Under the pieces are notes generated by a model that was not told where the DNA came from, searched no databases, and saw only the letters and a list, made by a program, of their open reading frames with translations. Position numbers and translations under genes: made by a program. A DNA stretch of 64,000 nt from CAVQNQ01 sp963714205 (GTDB lineage Bacteria; Acidobacteriota; Terriglobia; Bryobacterales; Bryobacteraceae), in NCBI GenBank assembly GCA_963714205.1, contig CAVQNQ010000004.1, positions 558,001 through 622,000 on the forward strand, in the 5' to 3' direction. Positions 27,772 to 36,242 of the stretch are shown here, one piece after another; position 1 is the first letter of the stretch; each line of letters starts with the position of its first letter.

Positions 27772-27907
27772 ACCGAACGCGAGGTCGCACGCGAGTACGT
27801 GAACCGGACGAATCCGGTGCTGGCCGGCTCCGGAGTTGACGGCCAAGGGAAGAGCCGTTGGCGGCGGCCATCGCCGGTCTTTCCCATGTGCGAAACGGGG
27901 TCCAGGG

Positions 27908-28810
27908 ATGAATAAAAGATTCTTCGGAGTTCTCATCTTCGCTTTTGTGGTGGCCACCTTCGGAGGGCTCATCACGTACCGGTCGCTGTTGAACCGGGCG
28001 CCGCAGGAACCCAAGGCAGCCACGCCCACCGTCAAAGTCGTCGTGGCAGCGCACGACCTGCCCATGGGCACGGTATTGAAAGAGGACGACGTGACCCTGT
28101 CGGATTGGTCCGGCGCAATCCCTGCAGGCGCGTCGAGCGATATCAACGCGGTGCTGAAACGCGGCGTCCTTACAACGATTTACGCCAAGGAGCCGTTGCT
28201 GGAATCGCGGCTGGCGCCTCTCGGCGCCGGGGGCGGTCTGGCCGCCATGATTCCTCCCGGCATGCGGGCCGTGGCCGTGCCTGTTAACGAGGTCGTGGGC
28301 GTGGCGGGTTTCGTGGTGGCCGGGACGCGCGTCGATGTGTTGATTTCCGGCAACAGTCCGGGAGGCAATAGCAGCCTGGGCACGATGACCAAGACGCTGC
28401 TACAGAATATCGAGGTGCTTTCCGCGGGCCAGGATTTCAAGAAGGATGCCGAAGGCAAGCCGATCACCGTGCAGGTGGTCAACATGCTGGTGACTCCCGC
28501 ACAGGCCGAGCAACTGAGCTTGGCGCGCAGCCAGACGACCATTCAGCTGGTGCTGCGCAATCCGCTGGATCTTCAGGAGACTAAAACCCCCGGCACGGCC
28601 GTGGCTTACCTGTTCAATGGCGGCAAGCCCCAGATCCCGGGAGTCCGGGGTGGGGGCGATATACCAGAGCCGGCCGCGCGACGCGCGCCCAAAGCTCCGC
28701 GGCCGCCCGCCGCCGCGCCACCTAAGAAGGATCCGCCCTTTGTCATGGAGATCTTTGCCGGCTCCAAACGATCTGAGACGAAATTCGAAGCAAACGGGGA
28801 GAACAAGTAG
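27908..28810 (+). CDS. cpaB: Flp pilus assembly protein CpaB/RcpC
   Basis: 300 aa from ATG 27908 (MNKRFFGVLIFAFVVATFGG, membrane anchor); the frame is open to 27836 but the shorter form matches the family. A SAF domain follows (VVVAAHDLPMGTVLKEDDVTLSDW), then GMRAVAVPVNEVVGVAGFVVAGTRVDVLIS and VTPAQAEQLSLARSQTTIQLVLRNP, both typical of CpaB. The C-terminal 60 residues are Pro/Ala/Lys-rich. Periplasmic partner of the secretin. Its stop is directly followed by the cpaC ATG. Confidence 0.92.
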   Translation: MNKRFFGVLIFAFVVATFGGLITYRSLLNRAPQEPKAATPTVKVVVAAHDLPMGTVLKEDDVTLSDWSGAIPAGASSDINAVLKRGVLTTIYAKEPLLESRLAPLGAGGGLAAMIPPGMRAVAVPVNEVVGVAGFVVAGTRVDVLISGNSPGGNSSLGTMTKTLLQNIEVLSAGQDFKKDAEGKPITVQVVNMLVTPAQAEQLSLARSQTTIQLVLRNPLDLQETKTPGTAVAYLFNGGKPQIPGVRGGGDIPEPAARRAPKAPRPPAAAPPKKDPPFVMEIFAGSKRSETKFEANGENK

Positions 28811-30355
28811 ATGACCGCGTTCCGCCACAATCGGAGTCTCGCGCTGGCTGCCGCCGGCCTCTGCTTTCTGGCCGGCACGCTCGGCGCCGAAGGACCCGCC
28901 GACACGCGGGGCAGTTCCGCCGCGCAAGAGCAAACCATGACCCCTCAGGTGCCCCCGAGGCTAATGGTCACGGTAGGCAAATCGCTCATCGTGGACAGCC
29001 CGCTCAATATCCAGCGTCTTTCGGTGGCCAACGGCGATCTCATCGAAGCCGTGGCCGTGGGACCGAAGGAAGTTCTGATCAACGGAAAAGCTCCCGGCGA
29101 AACTTCACTGGTAGTCTGGCAGCAGAGCGGGAGCCGCCTGCTCTACGACCTGGTGGTGCGCGTCAGCCCGGTGAGGCTGGACGCCGTCCGCCAGCAGATC
29201 GCGCGCGACTTTCCAGACGACGACATCAACGTCACTTTCGATAACGATGCCGTCTTCGTGCGCGGCACGGTGCCGGATGTGATCTCGGCGGACCGCGTCA
29301 TGGCCATCGCCGGAACTCTGGGCAGATCCGTCAACCTGCTGCACGTCAAGGTTCCGGACGTCGAGCCGCAGGTGCTCCTGAAGGTGCGCTTCGCCGACGT
29401 GGACCGTTCGGCCAGCCTGGCCCTGGGAGTGAACCTTTCCAGCGGGGCGGGGAACCAGAACTCGGCCGTGGGCACCGGCAGTCCGGTCAGCACCGACGGA
29501 AACAAAACCATCTCGATCAGCCAGGCCGTGAACGTGTTCCTGTTCCGCACCGACATCAACCTGCTGGCCGCTATTCAGGCCCTCCAGTCCAAGAACCAGC
29601 TCCAGATGCTGGCCGAGCCGAATGTGTTGGCCATTAGTGGCAAACAGGCCAGTTTTCTGGCCGGAGGCGAATTCCCGTTCCCCATGGTCCAGCCGGGGGC
29701 AGGAACGGCCGCCATCAGCATCTCCTGGCGTGAGTACGGCATTCGCCTGGTCTTCCTTCCCGTGGTTACGCCGCGCGGCACCATCCGCATGGAAGTTGCG
29801 CCGGAGGTCAGTTCGCTCGATTATACGAACTCGGTTACGGTCATGGGCGTGACCGTTCCCGGCTTGACGAGCCGCAAGGTAAAGACCGAGGTCGAGCTGG
29901 AAAGCGGGCAGACCTTCGCCATCGCAGGGCTGCTGGACAACCAGATTACGGAGAGCTTCTCGAAGGTGCCCGGCATAGGCGACGTGCCGATTCTGGGCAA
30001 GCTATTCCAGACCAAGCAAACCAGCCGCTCGAATTCCGAGTTGCTGGTGATTATCACGCCCGAAGTGGTGCGCCCAATTCCCGCCGGCCAGAAGCCGCCC
30101 GATGTGGACTTCACGTCGCCCTACATTCTGGATCGGAAGCCCGCGCCCGCGCAGCCCGGAATGGACAAGACCGGGCCGGTGCCGGTGCATCCGGCGTCCG
30201 ATACGATCGCGGTCGAGGAACTGGAACAGGACCGGAAGAAGGGGCAGGCCAGTTCCGCGCCCACGACCCCGGCTTTCCAGATTATACCCATGGTGCCGGT
30301 GGCGCCGGCCAACGAGAGTACGTCGCCCAGCGCGGCCGGGGTGAACCGCCCTTGA
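28811..30355 (+). CDS. cpaC: Tad pilus secretin CpaC/RcpA
   Basis: 514 aa outer-membrane channel subunit. Signal peptide region SLALAAAGLCFLAGTLGA; an N-terminal pilus domain with LMVTVGKSLIVDSPLNIQRLSVANGD and the strand ETSLVVWQQSG; a BON-like segment (DAVRQQIARDFPDDDINV); then the secretin domain with LLAAIQALQSKNQLQMLAEPNVLAISGKQASFLAGGEFPFP and the signature VPGIGDVPILGKLFQT. A Pro/Ala-rich tail closes the protein. Zero-gap coupling to cpaB. Confidence 0.94.
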   Translation: MTAFRHNRSLALAAAGLCFLAGTLGAEGPADTRGSSAAQEQTMTPQVPPRLMVTVGKSLIVDSPLNIQRLSVANGDLIEAVAVGPKEVLINGKAPGETSLVVWQQSGSRLLYDLVVRVSPVRLDAVRQQIARDFPDDDINVTFDNDAVFVRGTVPDVISADRVMAIAGTLGRSVNLLHVKVPDVEPQVLLKVRFADVDRSASLALGVNLSSGAGNQNSAVGTGSPVSTDGNKTISISQAVNVFLFRTDINLLAAIQALQSKNQLQMLAEPNVLAISGKQASFLAGGEFPFPMVQPGAGTAAISISWREYGIRLVFLPVVTPRGTIRMEVAPEVSSLDYTNSVTVMGVTVPGLTSRKVKTEVELESGQTFAIAGLLDNQITESFSKVPGIGDVPILGKLFQTKQTSRSNSELLVIITPEVVRPIPAGQKPPDVDFTSPYILDRKPAPAQPGMDKTGPVPVHPASDTIAVEELEQDRKKGQASSAPTTPAFQIIPMVPVAPANESTSPSAAGVNRP

Positions 30356-30377
30356 GCTCGATAACTGGAGATCCGCA

Positions 30378-31535
30378 ATGTATCCGCTGACCATCGGGCT
30401 GGCCATCGAAAACCGGGAGCTCTGGGAGCAGGCCCAGGCCTGTCTTTCCGAGCTGCCGTTTCGCATCATTGTGGAGCACCAGGACATCGGCGATATCGGC
30501 AACTTTCTCGACCGCCTCGAGCGCATGCGGCCGGATGTGGTGCTGGTGGATATCAGTGGGTGGAGAGAGCCGCTCGAAGGTCTGGTGGCTTCGATAAAAG
30601 GGGCCGTCGGCGACCCCATGATCATCGCTTTGAACACCGCCGCCGACGCGGACGCGATTCTCTCTTCGATGCGCGCCGGCATCAACGAATATCTCTTCCC
30701 GCCGCTCAAGGAGACGCTGCGCCGCGCGCTCGAGAAACGCTCCGCGGAGCGCAGTCGGCGGAGGGAGAGCGGCGGCAAGGGGGCAGGGAAGAGCTTCGCT
30801 TTCTTCTCGGCCAAGGGCGGCTGCGGCGCCACCACACTGGCTTGCCACGTGGCGGCCGAGCTGGGCCGCCAGAATCAGAAGGTTCTGCTGGCGGATCTGG
30901 ATCTGGATGCCGGCATGGTTGGCTTCATTACCAAGACCAAGTCGGTTTATTCCATACTGGACGCCGTCAACAACCTGCACCGGCTCGACATTCATTATTG
31001 GAAGGCGCTGGTCTCGAACGGCATTCCAGGCGTCGAGATCGTCTCTTCCCCGCTGGCCCTGGCTTCCAAGCAACAGCCCAAAGACGAGCAGATCCGCCAC
31101 GTGCTGGCCTTCGCCCGGCCGCAATACGACTGGACGGTGGTGGACCTGGGCCGCAGCCTGAGCCGCATCGCCATGGCCGCGCTGGAAGAGATCGACGAGG
31201 CCTGCCTGGTAACCACCGTGGAAGTGCCCGCGCTGCACCAGGCCAAGATGATCATTCAGACGCTGCTCGACGGCGGATATGGGAAGAACCGCATCCGGCT
31301 GATTCTCAACCGCGCGCCCAAACGCCTGGATATCACGGCCGCAGAACTGGAGAAGATGCTGGGTGTGCCGATCTTCGCCATGGTTTCCAACGATTACCCC
31401 GAGTTGTACGAAACCTACGCCGAGGGCCGGATGCTGACGCGCAGTTCCGAGCTGGGGAGGAATATCACACGACTGACCGTGAAGCTCTCCAACCTGGAAG
31501 AGGAGAAGTCCAAGAAGCGTTTCGGGATATTTTGA
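30378..31535 (+). CDS. tadZ: Tad pilus localisation ATPase TadZ/CpaE
   Basis: 385 aa. N-terminal receiver-like domain (LTIGLAIENRELWEQA, VVLVDISGW), without an obvious complete phosphorylation site, followed by a ParA/MinD ATPase with the deviant Walker A SAKGGCGATTLA, LLADLDLDAGMVG and VVDLGRSLSRIAMAALEEIDE. TadZ places the Tad machine at the pole in other bacteria. Upstream gap to cpaC 22 nt. Confidence 0.92.
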   Translation: MYPLTIGLAIENRELWEQAQACLSELPFRIIVEHQDIGDIGNFLDRLERMRPDVVLVDISGWREPLEGLVASIKGAVGDPMIIALNTAADADAILSSMRAGINEYLFPPLKETLRRALEKRSAERSRRRESGGKGAGKSFAFFSAKGGCGATTLACHVAAELGRQNQKVLLADLDLDAGMVGFITKTKSVYSILDAVNNLHRLDIHYWKALVSNGIPGVEIVSSPLALASKQQPKDEQIRHVLAFARPQYDWTVVDLGRSLSRIAMAALEEIDEACLVTTVEVPALHQAKMIIQTLLDGGYGKNRIRLILNRAPKRLDITAAELEKMLGVPIFAMVSNDYPELYETYAEGRMLTRSSELGRNITRLTVKLSNLEEEKSKKRFGIF

Positions 31536-31591
31536 GGAAGCGGCCGAGCCTGGGGTTGGCCGGGTGGAAGTGAAGGGAAACGAAAACGATC

Positions 31592-32953
31592 ATGCCGACT
31601 TTACTGGATTCGATGCCTAGACCGGGCGAAGTTCGCGAAACCGGCTGGGTGAGCCGCCTTTTCAATAAAGACGGCTACACTCCGGAGTACCAGGAGCTGA
31701 AGTTCACGCTGCATCGCAAGCTGCTGGACCGCATCAACCTGGAAGCGCTCTCGTCGATGGCCGGCGAGCGTGTGCGGACCGAAATTCGAGTGGCGGTGGC
31801 CAAACTAGTGGAGGAGGAGAAGACGCCTCTCTCGCTGGTTGAGAAGGACCGCGTGATCGAGGAGATTCTGGACGAGGTTTTCGGCCTCGGCCCGCTCGAG
31901 CCGCTCCTCCAGGACCCCACCATCAGCGACATTTTGGTAACCACGCCGCGACTGGTCTACGTGGAGCGCGGCGGCAAGCTCTACCGCACGCCGGTGGAGT
32001 TCAAGGACGACGCGCACCTGCTGCGCATCATCGAAAAGATCGTTTCGCGGGTAGGCCGCCGCGTGGACGAATCGTCGCCCCTGGTGGACGCCCGCCTGCC
32101 GGACGGTTCGCGCGTCAACGCCGCCATCCCGCCGGTGGCCGTGGACGGGCCGCTGCTTTCGATCCGCCGTTTCGGGCGCCACGCCCTGCGCGGGGAGGAC
32201 CTGGTTCGCAAGCTGGCCCTGACCGAGGGCATGCTGGAACTGCTCAAGGGCTGCGTGAAGGCACGCCTGAACATCCTGATCTGCGGCGGCACCGGCTCCG
32301 GTAAGACCACGCTGCTCAATGCGCTCTCCTCCTACATTCCGGAGGACGAGCGCATCGTCACCATCGAAGATGCCGCCGAGCTGCGGCTCCAGCAGACCCA
32401 CGTGGCCCGCATGGAGACGCGCCCGGCCAACGTCGAAGGCGCGGGTGCCATTCACATCCGCCAGCTCGTCATCAATGCCCTCCGTATGCGCCCCGACCGC
32501 ATCATCGTCGGCGAGGTTCGCGCGGAGGAAGCGCTGGACATGTTGCAGGCGATGAACACGGGTCACGACGGATCCCTGACCACCATTCACGCCAACACCC
32601 CGCGCGACGGCCTGAACCGCCTCGAAGTCATGGTGGGGATGGCCAGCGCCAACATGGGGGTGCGCTCCATCCGGCAGCAGGTGGCCTCGGCCATCGACCT
32701 GTTCGTGCAGGTGGCCCGCTTCAGCGACGGGGCGCGGCGCGTCACCCATATCACCGAAGTGTGCGGGATGGAGCAGGACATCATCACGCTCCAGGATCTG
32801 TTCCTGTTCGACAAAACCGGTCTGAATGAAAGCGGGAAAGTGCTGGGCCGCTTCCGGGCCACGGGTATTCGTCCCAAGTTCTACGACCGGCTGAAATCGA
32901 GCGGCATTAACCTGTCGCCGCAGCTGTTCCAGACCGTGGTGGAGATCAACTGA
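31592..32953 (+). CDS. tadA: Tad pilus secretion ATPase TadA/CpaF
   Basis: 453 aa hexameric motor of the GspE superfamily. Walker [15 protein letters not shown], Asp box [12 protein letters not shown], Walker B region [36 protein letters not shown], and the N-terminal [19 protein letters not shown] typical of CpaF. Stop and tadB start overlap by one base (TGATG), showing translational coupling. Confidence 0.96.
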   Translation: MPTLLDSMPRPGEVRETGWVSRLFNKDGYTPEYQELKFTLHRKLLDRINLEALSSMAGERVRTEIRVAVAKLVEEEKTPLSLVEKDRVIEEILDEVFGLGPLEPLLQDPTISDILVTTPRLVYVERGGKLYRTPVEFKDDAHLLRIIEKIVSRVGRRVDESSPLVDARLPDGSRVNAAIPPVAVDGPLLSIRRFGRHALRGEDLVRKLALTEGMLELLKGCVKARLNILICGGTGSGKTTLLNALSSYIPEDERIVTIEDAAELRLQQTHVARMETRPANVEGAGAIHIRQLVINALRMRPDRIIVGEVRAEEALDMLQAMNTGHDGSLTTIHANTPRDGLNRLEVMVGMASANMGVRSIRQQVASAIDLFVQVARFSDGARRVTHITEVCGMEQDIITLQDLFLFDKTGLNESGKVLGRFRATGIRPKFYDRLKSSGINLSPQLFQTVVEIN

Positions 32954-33924
32954 TGCCGGTCGCGGCGGTGGTTTCGTTTGTCGTGGTATTCGCGCTCATC
33001 CTGTTGACCGTGAGCGTCGGGCTGAAGTTCTTCGACGCCCGGCGCAAGCAGCAGATGACGGGGATGCTGCAGACCGCCGCCGGCGAGCCGGTGATGGCTA
33101 TCAGCAACCTGTTGAAGGAGATCGATCCCGACAAGCCCACCGGCCTGAAGCATTTTTTGAGGTCGTTCCACTTCTCCCGCCACGCCCAGGAGCAGATCCA
33201 GCAAGCCGGCCTGAACTGGCCGGCCACGCGGTTGCTGGCGGCCATGGGCCTGCTGTGCATTCCCGGCCTGGGCCTGGGAGCGCTGCTGCCCTTCCTGATG
33301 AACGGCTGGGTGACGGCCGTGGCGCTGGGCCTGCTCCTGGGAGCGATGCCGTACCTCTACGTCCGGCACAAGCGCAAGAAGCGCCTGGACCGCATGGAAG
33401 AACAGCTCCCCGAGGCACTCGATTTTCTGGCCCGCTCGATGCGCGCCGGCCACGCGTTCACCATCAGCCTAGGGATGGTCGGGGAGGAGTTGGCCGATCC
33501 GCTGGGCCAGGAATTCCGTTCGCTGTTCAACGAGCAGAACCTGGGCGCGTCGCTGGATAACGCTCTGCGCAATTTCCACCAGAAGGTTCCGCTTCTGGAC
33601 GTCCGCTTCTTTACCTCGTCGGTCCTGCTGCAGAAGCAGACCGGGGGCAATTTGAGTGAGATCCTCGCGCGCCTCGCTTATGTGATTCGCGAGCGCTTCC
33701 GTTTGAAGGGGCAAGTCAGGGCTGCCAGCGCGCACGGCCGGCTGACCGCTTCGATCCTCACTCTGCTGCCGATCGGCACGCTGCTGGCGCTACTGGTGGT
33801 GGCGCCCGGCTATCTCCAAGGCATGGCCGCCGATTCCGATGGCAAGCTCATGATTGGGGGGGCCGTGGTAGCGCAAATTCTGGGCAATTTCTTCATCAAG
33901 AAGATTATCAACATCAGGGTGTGA
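32953..33924 (+). CDS. tadB: Tad inner-membrane platform protein TadB
   Basis: 323 aa of the T2SSF family. An N-terminal membrane segment (VVSFVVVFALILLTVSVGL), two central segments around AMGLLCIPGLGLGALLPFL, the conserved cytoplasmic LPEALDFLARSMRAGHAFTISL and GGNLSEILARLAYVIRERFRLKGQV, and C-terminal membrane helices. Overlaps tadA by 1 nt and tadC by 4 nt. Confidence 0.93.
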   Translation: MPVAAVVSFVVVFALILLTVSVGLKFFDARRKQQMTGMLQTAAGEPVMAISNLLKEIDPDKPTGLKHFLRSFHFSRHAQEQIQQAGLNWPATRLLAAMGLLCIPGLGLGALLPFLMNGWVTAVALGLLLGAMPYLYVRHKRKKRLDRMEEQLPEALDFLARSMRAGHAFTISLGMVGEELADPLGQEFRSLFNEQNLGASLDNALRNFHQKVPLLDVRFFTSSVLLQKQTGGNLSEILARLAYVIRERFRLKGQVRAASAHGRLTASILTLLPIGTLLALLVVAPGYLQGMAADSDGKLMIGGAVVAQILGNFFIKKIINIRV

Positions 33925-34880
33925 CTATGACGAACGCAATTCTGTTGGCGGGCTGTGCGTTTTTGATGCTGCTGGCGGCGATCACGTTCGTGGGCTATCG
34001 AATGCTTTACAAGCCCGGCCGGCTGCTGAAGACTCTGGGCAATCCTGTGATCACCGGCGATGCCAGGCGGAATTTGTTGGCCGCCGACGGCTCCGAGGAG
34101 CCTCGGGCATTCGTGCACCTGCTGCACCAGCTCGGCTCGAAAATGCCCAGCTCGGAAGCCGATGTGGCTACCCTGCGTTTCGAATTGATGCGCGCCGGAT
34201 TCCGGTCCGACAACGCCGTGGCGATCTTCTTCGGGATTCGCATTATGACCACGCTCGGCTGCCTGTTTCTGAGCATCCTGCTGGAGCCGAACATGCCTCC
34301 CAACCCGGTCCTGAAGATGGGACTGATTCTCTCCGGATGCGCGGCGGGCTGGATCATGCCGAAATTCTTTCTGGAGAAAAAGATCGCCAAGCGCCAGGTC
34401 CTTTTGCGGCTTTCCCTGCCCGATGCGCTCGACCTGATGGTGGTCTCGGTGGAGGCCGGCCTGGGTCTGGATCAAGCCATCCAGCACGTCGCCCGTGAGT
34501 TGCAGGTCAGCCATCCGCAGCTCAGCGAGGAACTGCAGCTGATCAATCTCGAGATGCGCGCCGGCAAACGCCGCGCCGATGCGCTCCGCAACTTCGCCGA
34601 CCGCACCGGCGAACCGGAGATCCGCAAGCTGGTGGCCATCCTGATTCAGAACGACCGTTTCGGAACCAGCATGGGAGATTCGCTGCGCACCCACTCGGAT
34701 TTTATGCGCATCGCACGCCGGCAGGAGGCCGAGGAGCGCGCCGGGAAGGTCGGGGTGAAGCTGGTCTTCCCGATATTCTTTTTCATTTTGCCGTCGATGC
34801 TCATTGTCGCGGCCGGTCCCGGGATATTGCAGATTTTCAAGTACCTGTTCCCCATGATGAGGATGGTGGGGGGAGGGTAG
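33921..34880 (+). CDS. tadC: Tad inner-membrane platform protein TadC
   Basis: Up to 319 aa; GTG 33921 overlaps the tadB stop, while ATG 33927 two codons in is an equally good start. Same T2SSF architecture as TadB, with LPDALDLMVVSVEAGLGLDQAIQHVA and RRADALRNFADRTGEPEIRKLVAILIQNDRFGTSMGDSLRTHS. Last recognised Tad core gene; the minor pilin-like genes tadE, tadF and tadG and the peptidase tadV do not follow. Confidence 0.93.
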   Translation: MTMTNAILLAGCAFLMLLAAITFVGYRMLYKPGRLLKTLGNPVITGDARRNLLAADGSEEPRAFVHLLHQLGSKMPSSEADVATLRFELMRAGFRSDNAVAIFFGIRIMTTLGCLFLSILLEPNMPPNPVLKMGLILSGCAAGWIMPKFFLEKKIAKRQVLLRLSLPDALDLMVVSVEAGLGLDQAIQHVARELQVSHPQLSEELQLINLEMRAGKRRADALRNFADRTGEPEIRKLVAILIQNDRFGTSMGDSLRTHSDFMRIARRQEAEERAGKVGVKLVFPIFFFILPSMLIVAAGPGILQIFKYLFPMMRMVGGG

Positions 34881-34893
34881 GACCCGTTAGGCG

Positions 34894-34964
34894 AAGTGCC
34901 TCGACCGCTCGTTCGAGGGGCCGGCCCGGCGAGCAATCCACTTGGGGAGTGGCCGCGGCACTTC
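34894..34964 (+). ncRNA. Possible folded leader (three-way junction) upstream of micro-protein 1
   Basis: GAAGTGCC (34894-34901) and GGCACTTC (34957-34964) form an 8-bp closing stem. Within it lie CCACT/AGTGG (34938-34942 with 34948-34952) and CTCGA/TCGAG (34901-34905 with 34914-34918, competing for one base with the closing stem). The fold lies between tadC and the first micro-protein, whose Shine-Dalgarno is about 20 nt downstream. Could act as a leader, processing site or small RNA. Drawn by eye, not computed. Confidence 0.4.
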
Positions 34965-34996
34965 AGAGAAGAAATGGTCAGAGAAAGGAACGAAAC

Positions 34997-35095
34997 ATGT
35001 ACAATTCACTAGCTCAAACGATCGTCTGGCTGGCGGCCGGCGGTGCGATGCTGATGTTTTTGAGGCGGCGCCGCGAGCGGCGGGCCCGCGGATAA
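34997..35095 (+). CDS. Micro-protein 1: single membrane helix with poly-arginine tail
   Basis: 32 aa. An AAGGA ribosome-binding site lies about 7 nt before ATG 34997. The protein is a short polar start (MYNSLAQ), one hydrophobic helix (TIVWLAAGGAMLMFL) and a tail RRRRERRARG with seven arginines. By the positive-inside rule the tail should be cytoplasmic. It looks like the C-terminal anchor of a PEP-CTERM- or MYXO-CTERM-type sorting signal, but stands alone. A similar gene follows at 35222. Too short for ordinary gene callers. No known family recognised. Confidence 0.6.
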   Translation: MYNSLAQTIVWLAAGGAMLMFLRRRRERRARG

Positions 35096-35156
35096 CGAAT
35101 AGCCCGGGCTGCGAGGATGCGTCGATTGCGCACCGCGATGGCCCATCAGAGCGGTT

Positions 35157-35192
35157 GGCCTCCCTGCGGCGCAACACAGGAGAGGGGAGGCC
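35157..35192 (+). other. Stem-loop between the two micro-protein genes
   Basis: GGCCTCCC (35157-35164) and GGGAGGCC (35185-35192) form a perfect 8-bp stem with a 20-nt loop. It ends about 12 nt before the AAAGGAG ribosome-binding site of micro-protein 2. Confidence 0.45.
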
Positions 35193-35221
35193 GGGAAGAT
35201 TCATGGAAAGGAGATCCAACG

Positions 35222-35317
35222 ATGGACGTGGCAGTACAAGGAGCGATCTGGCTGGGAGCCGGCGTAACCCTGGTCATGCTGCTGTCGCGCCGCCGCAGGC
35301 GTCGCGCGCTTCGGTAG
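35222..35317 (+). CDS. Micro-protein 2: single membrane helix with poly-arginine tail
   Basis: 31 aa. AAAGGAG lies 8-9 nt before ATG 35222. Short start MDVAVQG, helix AIWLGAGVTLVMLLS, tail RRRRRRALR. The order and length match micro-protein 1 (W in the helix start, Gly pair, Leu/Met-rich second half, then a run of Arg), suggesting a tandem duplication. The frame extends upstream to 35117 but that part has no ribosome-binding site. Function unknown; the position between tadC and a toroid protein may indicate a small envelope subunit or regulator. Confidence 0.6.
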   Translation: MDVAVQGAIWLGAGVTLVMLLSRRRRRRALR

Positions 35318-35332
35318 GCCCTCGAATGCGGA

Positions 35333-35374
35333 GGCTGGGGCAAGACCGTGCGGCTAGCGAGTCTTCCGCCAGCC
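35333..35374 (+). other. Stem-loop before the toroid gene
   Basis: GGCTGG (35333-35338) pairs with CCAGCC (35369-35374), then a 3x3 internal loop and AAGAC (35342-35346) with GTCTT (35361-35365). It ends 10 nt before ATG 35385, which has no visible Shine-Dalgarno, so the fold could affect translation start of that gene or end the micro-protein message. Confidence 0.4.
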
Positions 35375-35384
35375 CCAACTCACC

Positions 35385-36239
35385 ATGTCGATAGAGACTC
35401 TTCTCGGCAGACAAAATCGCGACGGCGGCTGGCCCTACGTGCGCGGCGGTTCGTGGACCGAGCCGACCGTTTACGCCGTGCTGGCCCTGACCGCCGCGGG
35501 AGAAAGCGAAGCGGCCGGCCGAGGCGTGCGATGGATTGTTTCCACCGCGCGCCGGGACGGCGGCTGGGCTCCGCGCGCCGACGTGGACCAAAGCACCTGG
35601 GTCACCGCTCTGGTGGCCCTGCTGCCGGCCGGCCTTCTGGGCGAGGCGCCGCATGCCCGCGGCATCGAGTGGCTGCTGGAAACCACGGGAAAGGAATCCA
35701 CCGGCTTATATCGTTTGCGGGAGTGGATGCTCGGAAACGCGCGCCCTCCCGAACTGGAATTTCCCGGCTGGCCCTGGTTTCCCGGTACGGCCGCCTGGGT
35801 AGGGCCGACTTCGCTGGCGATCCTGGCTCTGGAGAAGGAGAATCGCCGGAATCCCAGCGAGCGCATCGTCCGGCGCATCGAAGAAGGCCGAAGCTTCCTG
35901 CTGCGCCGCGCTTGCCGCGAGGGAGGCTGGAATCACGGCTCCGTGCAGGACTTAGCCTACGATTCGCGCCCGTACCCGGAGACCACGGGTATGGCCCTGG
36001 CGGCTCTGCGCGGCGTGCGCTCGCCGGTGGTGGATCGTGCTCTGAAGCTGGCCGGCGGTTTTCTGGGCGAATGCCATTCGGCCGACGCACTGAACTGGCT
36101 GCGCCTCGGTCTGATGGCCCACGGAAACCTGGACGCGGGATATTGCCCGCCCGAGGTCCTCTGCCGGACGCTCTCGGAATCCTCTTTGGATCTGCTGGTG
36201 GCGGAGGAGGGGAACGGCAGGTCCTTGTTCTGGGGGTGA
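35385..36239 (+). CDS. Alpha/alpha-toroid protein with prenyltransferase/squalene-cyclase-like repeats
   Basis: 284 aa. Repeats of the QxxDGGW type: LLGRQNRDGGWPYV at the N-terminus, STARRDGGWAPRADVDQSTWVTAL, and ACREGGWNHGS, each followed by a helix pair (YAVLALTAAG, TSLAILALEKE, TGMALAALRG). It has half the length of a squalene-hopene cyclase and lacks a visible DxDD catalytic motif, so cyclase activity is doubtful; a binding or scaffold role is as likely. The stop is 3 nt before the DUF362 gene, indicating coupling. Confidence 0.7.
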   Translation: MSIETLLGRQNRDGGWPYVRGGSWTEPTVYAVLALTAAGESEAAGRGVRWIVSTARRDGGWAPRADVDQSTWVTALVALLPAGLLGEAPHARGIEWLLETTGKESTGLYRLREWMLGNARPPELEFPGWPWFPGTAAWVGPTSLAILALEKENRRNPSERIVRRIEEGRSFLLRRACREGGWNHGSVQDLAYDSRPYPETTGMALAALRGVRSPVVDRALKLAGGFLGECHSADALNWLRLGLMAHGNLDAGYCPPEVLCRTLSESSLDLLVAEEGNGRSLFWG

Positions 36240-36242
36240 GGA

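Noticed and set aside
27700..27915. 71-codon frame between the pilin and cpaB
   Set aside because: It runs through an 11-bp perfect stem, overlaps the cpaB start and has no domain character; the interval is better explained as structured non-coding RNA.
34997..35317. Micro-proteins as extra Flp pilins
   Set aside because: They lack the G/xxxxEY prepilin cleavage site and end in poly-Arg, unlike any pilin.
35385..36239. Squalene-hopene cyclase
   Set aside because: QxxDGGW-like repeats are present but the protein is less than half the length and lacks the DxDD acid motif, so cyclase activity is not claimed.
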